Positions 56,001 to 64,000 of a DNA stretch of 64,000 bases are shown here, piece after piece (within the stretch, counting starts at the first letter, position 1; each line of letters begins with the position of its first letter). The stretch covers positions 102,307,741 through 102,371,740 of the forward strand of contig CM041465.1 in NCBI GenBank assembly GCA_023213395.1, in the 5' to 3' direction. A program made the position numbers and the translations under genes. This DNA comes from Cycas panzhihuaensis. Its lineage: Eukaryota; Cycadophyta. The notes under the pieces are model-generated. The model searched no databases and had not been told where the DNA came from. It saw nothing but the letters and a program-made list of their open reading frames with translations.

Positions 56001-58074
56001 CAATATGTTGCCTATATTAGGAAGGATTTGGGACCTAGAGGGGTCCTCCTATATACTTGAATATATATAGAGGTATAATTTTGTAGTCATGTTTTATCCG
56101 GAGTTTGGTTCATAAGTGTTATCTCTAGTCCTTCATATAAGAGACAGAAAAGCCACAACACGCTTATCCAAAATGACAAATCCTTGTGATTTTTATAGAC
56201 CCTTGATATAGGTATCTATTTAACTAATTTGGGTAGTTAACACATAGAGTTATCTACCTAATAATGAGGAGTAGAAAGGGAAAGTGTAGCCACCAAGTAG
56301 AGTTATCTATACTTAGACTAATGACACAAGCATTGCAATTGAAATAAACTAACTAAACTAAATCAAATTTAAAGGAAAGGTACTAAGTATTACCAAGAGA
56401 AAAAATATTTCCTTTTCTTTGTGACTCCTAAGTATCATTGGTTTTGTTCCTTAATCTCTACATAAAGAGAGTACTAAAAGAAGGTCTTTCCTCAATCTTG
56501 ACTTGTGTAGAGAGAGTACTCAATCTGGCTAGAGAAAAAAAAAATCATAAATTTTGCCTATCACATAACTCCCCTTAGTCATACAACTGAGTTCTAGTAC
56601 CACTTATTATGGTTGCTCTCAGTATTTCTTCATACTTAAATAGAAAGTAGAAAAATAGAACATAGAAAAAGTATAAATGAATACTAAAATAAACACTAAA
56701 AGATTGTACCAAATGGGTAGCAACAATTTTGCATTCCAAATTAATCTATTTTTACATCCATAGGGCCTTAGATAGGTAAAATGGTCATTTAGTGAATGAA
56801 TCTTATTTGAGAGGCATTCAACCTTTATTTCCATTGGTGGTCCCAAGCAACCCATGCATACATTTTAATGGTCAACATAAATATCTACTTCATACTAACA
56901 AGGAGTACATTCACAAGAGCTTTGCTAACCACTAGTAGTTATGTAATACATTGCTACTAACTAGACTTGATTAAAAACAACACTACCTAACAAAATCTAA
57001 CAAAATAAATATAGTCTTTAAGCAATCCCATGGATCGATTTCTATTATTAGCATAACAAATATTACCAAAGTAATATGGGAGATTATGGTTGCATTTGAT
57101 ATAAAGAAGGAAAAAAAAAAAAACTTTACTTTAGATTTAATCTTAAATTTACTTTGTTGAAGAGAAAAGAAGAAATATGGCCACTCTTTCTTGCCTTATT
57201 AAAAAAAGATAAAATAAAATGCTAATACATTAGTAAGTAGATAGATTCCTTTGGTTTAGAAAAAGATAGATTCCTATCTAGTCTAGATGACATTCATTGA
57301 TGGCACTAAAACTACCATAAAGACCACTAAGTTAGCCTAATCTGTGCATGCTCATGACTACCATAGTGATAAGATCCTTGTAGCTTACAACTATTACTGA
57401 GATGCATGAATAGCTAATCACTATACTTATAATGGCCTTGAATGACATTCATCATATTTGTAGAATAACTCTCCCTTATGGATACTACAAATTCTTTTGC
57501 AACTATACTTCACCCTTTGATTACATAATCCTTGTATAACCTACTTCCTTTACACTCCACCCCATTCTTCCAATACCTCGTACTCACTTCCTTGATCATA
57601 TATTTCCATACACATCCATTAGTAATTATTTTCAAATAAAAAACTAGTTATAAACTAAAAACTATTGTTGTTACAAGCTCACAATTATGGAATTCAATTA
57701 GTAAATCATTTTTTTATAATAAAAGATATGTCAAAACATGATGAAGTGTGATTGAGACTTTATCTACTTTGTTCATATTTAAATTTTGATTAAATGACAT
57801 AAATAACATGAAGGATGTTACTTGTAATTTCTTAGTCTTAATAATTTTCATATGGAGTCATTATTAGATTATTGATATATGCCTAAGATTCATACAAAAA
57901 TATACCATCTTTGGCTATAAAAGTCAGGTGCTCAATTGGCCATGCCTACACCTAAGTATAATTAATTTTCTAACTCTTTAGTTTAATTAGAGTAAAAATA
58001 ATAGTCATCACCTAAGGTGCCTAAAGATACATTTACATATTTAGGTCACATACAAGTATAACATACAAGAACTT
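56001..58074 (-). other. element H leader or unassigned sequence
   Basis: No gene seen. A segment of about 95 bp at 56938-57032 (CTTGATTAAAAACAACACTACC, with one gap point near AACAAAAT) is repeated at 58745-58838, so the stretch between has direct repeats at both ends. Confidence 0.4.
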
Positions 58075-58745
58075 TTAATATATTTTATTGAATTCATAAA
58101 ATTCTAAATGTATATAATATAGTACTTCTCCAAAGATTCATATGACCATAAAATATAAAAATGGTCTTCAAAAATTAAACTCATAATATAACATTATTTT
58201 CTTTTCTTCTCATTTAGTCATGGGACAAACCATTTCTTCTATTTCAAGCTATAGAATAATTATAGTAGTAATTGACCCTAGAGATCACACTAGTATCCTT
58301 AGTGGTCTATATATGAGAGTTATTATAATATGTAGGGACAACCACTATGGAATTCTTAACTATAAAAGTGAGATGTGTTTGTAATCTCCCCCATCTTGAT
58401 CAAAGCCATCAATAAGGTCTTGCTTTTTTGTAAATTTTTCTTCCCTTTGTATTGCATAACAATCATTGGCTTATTGTTGAGCATAAAAATTACCTTAAAA
58501 GGTTAATATTTGATATGATTATGGATAGATATATAAAAAATGCTTCCCAATCAACCTCTTTTCATTAAAAATGGTGTTAATAAGATTGTATACCATGTAA
58601 TTTTTTAGTAGCATCTCTTGTGAGACATAAAATACTTGTAAAGAGTAGTAGTTTTATTATATTGGTTATTCACAATTCTTTCAACTTTATTATATTTCCA
58701 CATTTTAATACATGAGTATATTATCTCAAATCAATCTGAATAGAA
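58075..58745 (-). repeat. right terminal repeat of H
   Basis: About 670 bp collinear with 49490-49910 followed by 51549-51816, without the microsatellites. This copy shows the ancestral order and demonstrates that the left copy has been rearranged. Confidence 0.72.
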
Positions 58746-58932
58746 GTACCACTAACTAGAATTGAATAAAATCAACATTACCTAATAAATTCTAAGAAGA
58801 TAGATATAGTCTTTAAGCAATTCCACAAAGTTATAGTAGGATTTTAAGTAAGAAATAAGTTTAAAAAATGCCTGAACTTCTCCTATAGTAATATTTAACC
58901 AAGTCATAAATAACCAACTAGTATGTCAATAA
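58746..58932. other. spacer between H and I
   Basis: Includes the second copy (58745-58838) of the 95-bp direct repeat found at 56938-57032. No gene. Confidence 0.5.
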
Positions 58933-59420
58933 TATTGGATGTGTTGAACACTTTGTAAGTGTTATATATGTGTAAGTATTACACTTAAGGTCCTTTGGAG
59001 GATCTGGGGACCAATGGTATCCCATGTGGGGGCTTGGGGGCAAAAGCCCCTAAGAATTTTTTTTGGATGTCTTATGGGATATTTTTCGGTCTATAGTTTA
59101 TGTCCATTATATTATAGTACTGCTAGTCATTTTCATATATATGTCTATATATATTTCTATAGTGACATATGTAAAAAGGTTCGATAAAGATTTAAGTTAG
59201 GGTTTTCTCTTTGTAATTCTTTGGCTATTTCTTAAAGTAATAAAATGGTTTATGCTTAGACCTAAATCTTTGATTATCTTTATCAATGTGCTTATAATTT
59301 TTTGATTATTTGATTTTCCTATTGATTTAAGTTTTGTTATTATATTGTTTATCCATTTTATTACTCTTTACTTAGTATTATAACTAGAGTTTTAGTTTAG
59401 TGGGAAACCTTTTATTGAGT
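58933..59420 (+). repeat. probable 5' LTR of element I
   Basis: The first 55 bp resemble 63703-63757. A G-rich stretch GTGGGGGCTTGGGGGCAAAAG (59025-59045) precedes AGCCCC. The right end is uncertain; TAGTATTATAACTAGAG near 59377 could be a decayed TGGTATCA...-type PBS. Confidence 0.5.
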
Positions 59421-59524
59421 GGAAATTTTGTCTGGTGAACTTGTGCATGAAGATCATGAAAAGTACTATAAGGATGAAGATTAAAAAGTATAATAGCTAT
59501 AAATTTGAGTTATAAAAGCTAAAG

Positions 59525-60230
59525 ATGGAGGATATCCTTATCAAGAAGGATCAATGGATCGTTGTGATACATATAAAACTTATGGCCATGGTTGATAAAG
59601 ACTAGAATAAACTTGATAAGAAAATAATTAGTTCCATAGGGTTATACATTTTAGACATGGTATTATTGAATGTTTCCTTAATGTATATGATCAAGGATCT
59701 ACATGATAAGTTAAGGTCTTTATATTTGATAAAGTCTCTAGTTAATAAGTTATTTTTTCAAAAAAAGTTGCATTCACTCAAGATGAGTGATGAAGATATT
59801 GTTGTAGATCATCTTACTACTTTGAACACTATGGTAAGACATCTTGTTTTAGTTAGGATAATAATGTGTGAAGAAGATAAGTGCATTATCTTATTTCACT
59901 TCCTATTTTTTGGGAATGATGATAAGTAATACAAATTCTACTACCCTAAAGTTTGATAAAGTTATTACTACTCTGCTATCAAAAGACATAACATAAAAAA
60001 CTTCTAAAGATCATACAAAAGAGGCATTAGTGATGAGAGGTTGTGCATTGGATTATGACCAAGAAAGGACTAAGAAAAAAATGATCAAAGTCTTAGGGCA
60101 AATCCAAATCTCCATGGAGAAATTAAGTGGTAAGTTAGAGATGTGAGAAAATTAGCCATTTCAAAATCTAGTGTAGAACTAAGATTGATAAGGGAAAGTC
60201 ACTTAAAGCCACTTCTTCTATGGTAACAAA
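59525..60230 (+). pseudogene. copia gag of element I
   Basis: The ATG at 59525 starts MEDILIKKDQWIVVIHIKLM. The open part 59657-59929 has LHDKLRSLYLIKSLVNKLFF, LHSLKMSDEDIVVDHLTTL and HLVLVRIIMCEEDKCIILFH. This is the copia gag pattern 'L-x-x-x-Y-x-x-K-S-L-x-N-K-L-x-L ... L-x-S-L-K-M-x-E-x-x-x-x-x-x-H-L', as in Tnt1-like elements. No zinc knuckle could be read. Stops follow at 59929 and later. Confidence 0.82.
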
Positions 60231-61900
60231 GGCCTTTACTGAAGTCGATGATAATGTTTATTTAGTTACCTCAGGTAAGATGTTAAATGTTAAGTCTTAG
60301 TTAATTAACTCTAATACCTTACTTAATATAACTCCCCATAATGAGTGGTTAGTTTTAATAGAGGTGAAGTGTTCCTTAAGGGCCATCACCCACATAAAAT
60401 CATGGGTAATGGAAGGGTGAAGTTTTGGTTTAGGGATAGAAAGGTTAAAACTATCCTTGATATAAGGCATATCCCTAGTTTGTTTATGAGTCTATTATCT
60501 ATTAATTAATTGGGTAATACAAGAATCAAAGTGTTTTTTATTAAAGATAGTTGTAAAATAGTTTAAGGACTATTCATGCTAGCAAGAGAGGTTAGATTTA
60601 GAACACTTTATAAACTTGATGAAAGCATAGTATATGCCAGTAATTATAGTCTAATTATTATAAAATGTAGTAGTATTATAGGCAAGACCTAAGTGTTATT
60701 AACTGGTAAGATTATGTTATGGTATTAGAGGTTAGGCCACATTAGAGGAAAAATCCTTGATGATTTTTTCTCTAAAGGTATGGTTGTAGATATCTCTAGG
60801 ATTAATAGCTCTTTGATTTTGATTTTAGTGAGTATTATATATATAGAAAATAAAATCATATAAATTTTTCTTCTAGCTTAAAGAGAGAGAAGGGGATTTT
60901 ATAGTTTGTGCATAATGATGTTTTTGGACCTATTGATGTAACTTCATTAGGTGGGTCCAAGTGTTTTATCTCATTCTTAGATGATTTCTTAAGAAAGGTA
61001 TGGCTATACTATCTTAAGCAGAAATATGAAGTTCTTAGTAAATTCAAGGAATTTAAGGTCTTTATAAAAAATTAGAGTGATAGGAGGATTAAGGTATTGA
61101 GAACTAATAATGAAGGTAAGATTTGCTTAAATGAGATTGAGTAATTTACAAGTAGTATAGAATAGCAAGGTAGAAGATAACTTCTTATATGTCACAATAG
61201 AATGGAGTTACTAAAATGATGAATTAGACCTTATTAGAGAGATCAAGAAGTATGCTTAGTATTACTAAATTAGAGAAGAAATTCTAGGTTGAGTTTATGA
61301 TGACTATGAGAAATATGATAAATAAATCAATGATAACTACTTTGATGAATAAAATACCTAAAGAAGCATGGTCTAGTAAGGTCCACAAGAATTAGTATCT
61401 GGATCAATTCTAATGGTAATGTATCTCTTTCACTTTTGTGATGTTAATGGAGCAAGGTAAGATCTTCATCACCCATGACCACAAAGTGGACATATCTAAT
61501 TGCTCATTCTAATAGGACAAGATTAAGTCTTTTCTCTAATGGGTAGAGGAGTTTCTCTCTTTAGTTCAACCAAGGCCTAGGCTTGGTGTAAAGGAGGGTT
61601 GTAGGGAGGGTTAGGGTTCCTTATCTACGTCAAAGGAGTTCTCATCGTTAAAAGTTTAGCTCCATAAAGTTAACCTTAGAATTTTTTGTTGTGAAGCTCA
61701 TGTTCCTAACTTGTAGAGGATGAAGCTTGATTTTAAGGCATAAAAGCTTATTTTCATTGGATATGATGATAGTGTAAAGAGATATAAGCTTTATAACCCT
61801 AAAACATAGAAAATTATATATAATTATAATGTTATCTTTAGAGAAGAGTTCAAATCTCTAAAGTAAGAGGAAGAACTAAAGGAGGAAGACTTTAAAAAGG
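60231..61900 (+). pseudogene. copia protease and integrase of element I
   Basis: Fragments in several frames: a protease-side GNGRVKFWFRDRKVKTILDI with HIPSLFMSLLSIN (about 60400-60510), LRHIRGK-like pre-integrase, and an integrase core around 60900-61240 (FYLILR/LDDFLRKVW-like, RTNNEGK where RTDNGGEY is expected, and QQNGVTK where NGVAE is expected). The second Asp and Glu both appear changed. Frames switch repeatedly, so coordinates are approximate. Confidence 0.6.
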
Positions 61901-63590
61901 TGTAATTTGAGATAAGAGATGAAGATTTTGCATTAGAATATGAGTTAATTAAAGAGAATGAACCAACTAAAGAGGTTGCCTAACCTCAAGAGACCCCTAA
62001 TTTGAGTTTAACTTGTGTAAGAAGATAACCTGATAAGTATATTCCTAAAGACTTCCATCACTTTTCATTTATTTTAGCTACTATAAATGATGATCTATGT
62101 ACTATTCAAGAGACTTTAGAATCTAAAGAGAGCCAACTCTAGAAGAAGTCCATAAAAAATGAATGATAGCCTTAGACAAGAATAAAATATAGGATTTGGT
62201 GAAGTTGACCAATGGCAAGAAACCTATTGATAATAGATGGATGTTTAAGAAGAATTTTAGGGTAAATGGTATTATGAAAAAGCACAAGGCTTGATTGTCA
62301 ACAAAAGGCTATTGCCAAATAAAGGGAATAGCTTTGATGAGATATTTTTCCTTGTTAGAAAGATAAATTTAATTAATTTTTTATTGGTTGTACTAGATAC
62401 TTATGATCTTGAGGTTGATCAGATAGATATGAAGATAATTGTTCTTTATGGTGAACTTGAGGAAGAAGTTTATATATTAAAACCTAAAATCTTTTAAGTT
62501 ACAAGTAAAGAGAATTTGGTATGTAGGTTAAAAAAGTCTTTATATAACTTAAAATAGTCACTGAAGATATGGTACCAAAATTTTAATTTACATATATTAG
62601 GAGATAAATTTATATAAAGAAAAGCTAACTTCTATATCTACTACAAATATGTTGGTGATTATTTTGTTATCTTGCCTTTATATAGTAATGATATATTATT
62701 AATATATAATCATAAATGAATGATCTAATTCATGAAAGGGCAATTAGCATCTTACTTTAAGATGAAGGATCTCAATGTTGAACATTATATTTTGGGCATT
62801 GAGATTAAGAGAGATAGGAAAAATCAAGAAAATTTAGCTCAACCAAAGGCAATACTATACTGGGTTAGAATGCAAGACTGTAGACCAATCAATGTTCCTT
62901 TCCTTATTGGTTTTAAATTATCATCTAAGTAATATCTAAGGGCTCACTAAGATGTGAGGATATATCTTTTATTCCCTATACAGGTATAGTTAAAAGTATA
63001 AAATATGTAATGGTCTATACTTGGCTCTACATTACCTATGTAGTGGGAGTTATTAGTAGATACATATCAAACCTAGGTAGTGAGCATTGGGTTATAGTAA
63101 AAACGATTTTCAAGAATTTACAAAGAACACCAAACTATGGAATTTACTACCAAGGAAGTATAATGGAGAGTAGAATAGAACATTTGAAAGGTTTTATTAA
63201 TGTTGATTAGGCAGGAGATTTTAATAGTAAAAGATTTACAAATAAGTATGTGTTTACCCTCTTTGGCAGTGCAATCAACTAGATGAATAAGAGACAACTA
63301 CTTATTACACTTTCAAGTATAAAAGCAATGTATATAATAACTACTTTTATGTACAAGAAAGTTATTTGATTACAAAGATTATGCATAGATATTAACTTTA
63401 AATAAGAAGCTATAAGAATAGATTATGATAGTCAAAGTATAAGTTGTTTGGCAAAGAATCCTACTTTTTATACTTAGTCAAAGCATATTGATGAGTAGTT
63501 CCATTTTATGAGAAACATATATGAAAGCTATAAGGTGGACTTGTAGAAGGTTTTATATAAGAGAATACTACAAACTTGTTGGTAAAGGTA
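61901..63590 (+). pseudogene. copia reverse transcriptase and RNase H of element I
   Basis: RT shows DLVKLTNGKKPIDNRWMFKK, LEVDQIDMKIIVLYGELEEE with VYILKPKIF (first catalytic Asp retained), KKSLYNLKQS-like, YSNDILLIYN for the Y-V-D-D box (V-D to N-D), and MKDLNVEHYILGIEIKRDRK. RNase H parts are VGDFNSKRFTNKYVFTLFGS, KAMYIITT, and AKNPTFYT...KHID near 63450-63490, the copia RNase H end. Stops and frameshifts are frequent. Confidence 0.82.
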
Positions 63591-63691
63591 ATTCATATAA
63601 AAAAAATTTACTAGGTACAGAAAAGTAATAGGTGTTTATGATTTTTGCATATAGTAGTTAGTGTATGCAGGTTTCTTGTAAAGTATTCAAT

Positions 63692-63702
63692 AAGTGGGAG
63701 AT
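63692..63702 (+). other. polypurine tract of element I
   Basis: AAGTGGGAGAT directly before the LTR-like start TACTAGATGTG, a common copia arrangement (AAGTGGGAGATTGTTGG...). It marks the 3' end of the interior. Confidence 0.7.
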
Positions 63703-64000
63703 TACTAGATGTGTCAAAACTTTACAAGTATCACATAAGTATAGGTATTACACCTATGCCTCTTTATTAGCTACTACAACTATAATGATGAGGACAACTT
63801 TTAAGGAAAACATTCAATCTCACATGCAACAACTTAAGATAAGAAAAAGTGAAAGAATAGGGAGAGTCATTTTACTTCTAGTTCCATTTCATTCCATTCA
63901 AAACTGTCAAAAGATAGTCTAAAATTATATTTATATAAGTAAAACTAGGAAGTCTAAAAGCTTCTAACCCTAACCTTAAAAATTTCTCAATTACCTAAAA
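63703..64000 (+). repeat. start of the 3' LTR of element I (incomplete in window)
   Basis: The first 55 bp resemble the 5' LTR start (CTTT.CAAGT.TCACATAAGT.TAGGTATTACAC). Beyond that the two copies are not alignable by eye. The element runs past the window edge. Confidence 0.5.

Larger units (their letters stand above)
49490..58745 (-). mobile_element. element H: degraded chromovirus (Ty3/gypsy, Del-like), minus strand
   Basis: A pol on the minus strand (54600 to 51830) ends with a chromodomain-like HLVQWTSSRPKEVTWE. Repeats related to each other lie on both sides: about 58075-58745 on the right, and 49490-49905 plus 51549-51816 on the left, interrupted by microsatellites and duplications. 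I take these as the LTRs. The exact ends and the TSD could not be determined. Confidence 0.7.
58933..64000 (+). mobile_element. element I: degraded Ty1/copia retrotransposon, running off the window
   Basis: Starts TATTGGATGTGTTGAACACT, then AGTGTTATATATGTGTAAGT. A related start (TACTAGATGTGTCAAAACTT) follows the polypurine tract AAGTGGGAGAT at 63692-63702. Between them are gag, protease/integrase, RT and RNase H in copia order on the plus strand. The two LTR starts resemble each other for about 55 bp and then diverge, so one LTR may have been rearranged. Confidence 0.78.

Overview
The window looks like intergenic DNA from a large plant genome. I found no convincing cellular gene, tRNA or rRNA. 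Nearly everything I can name is an LTR retrotransposon, mostly broken by stop codons and inserted one inside another. The lineages (Ty1/copia, Tat-like Ty3/gypsy with an archaeal-type RNase H, Del-like chromovirus Ty3/gypsy, a plant-mobile-domain ORF) are plant-specific. The degree of decay would fit a slowly turning-over genome such as a gymnosperm, but that is inference. Many stops fit C-to-T or G-to-A transitions (W, Q and R codons turned to stops), as expected of long-methylated repeats.

Layout. 1-4583: a minus-strand plant-mobile-domain (PMD) pseudogene (215-2374), then a plus-strand archaeal-type RNase H remnant (3423-3915). 4584-12223: copia element E, with 312-bp LTRs, TSD ATTAC, a tRNA-iMet PBS and a polypurine tract. 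12229-15101: older sequence with a basic minus-strand ORF start behind a hairpin, otherwise unassigned. 15102-42186: gypsy element D on the minus strand (gag, protease and an RNase H; no RT or integrase found). Three later elements sit inside D: C (21063-26971, TSD GTTGC) in its interior, and A (27798-31616, TSD AAGCA) and B (31662-42087, TSD AAAAT) about 40 bp apart in its right LTR. D's uninterrupted left LTR still shows the empty target sites of A and B. With A and B removed, both D LTRs are 610 bp.

42187-49490: a very AT-rich stretch with a degraded copia (G) and further copia-like ends. 49490-58745: minus-strand chromovirus H, whose left terminal repeat is broken up by long (AT)n/(AC)n/(TATC)n microsatellites and a 260-bp inverted duplication. 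58933-64000: degraded copia I, running to the window edge.

The most unusual element is B. It appears to be one long gag-pol frame with four CCHC knuckles, a D-G-G/D-G-D type protease, two additional gag-like modules between protease and RT, a full RT-RNase H-integrase, and an extra ORF of about 365 codons between integrase and the 3' LTR. C is a shorter relative lacking the extra modules, RT, integrase core and extra ORF. A carries a nine-copy 23-residue Q-rich tandem repeat ahead of gag.
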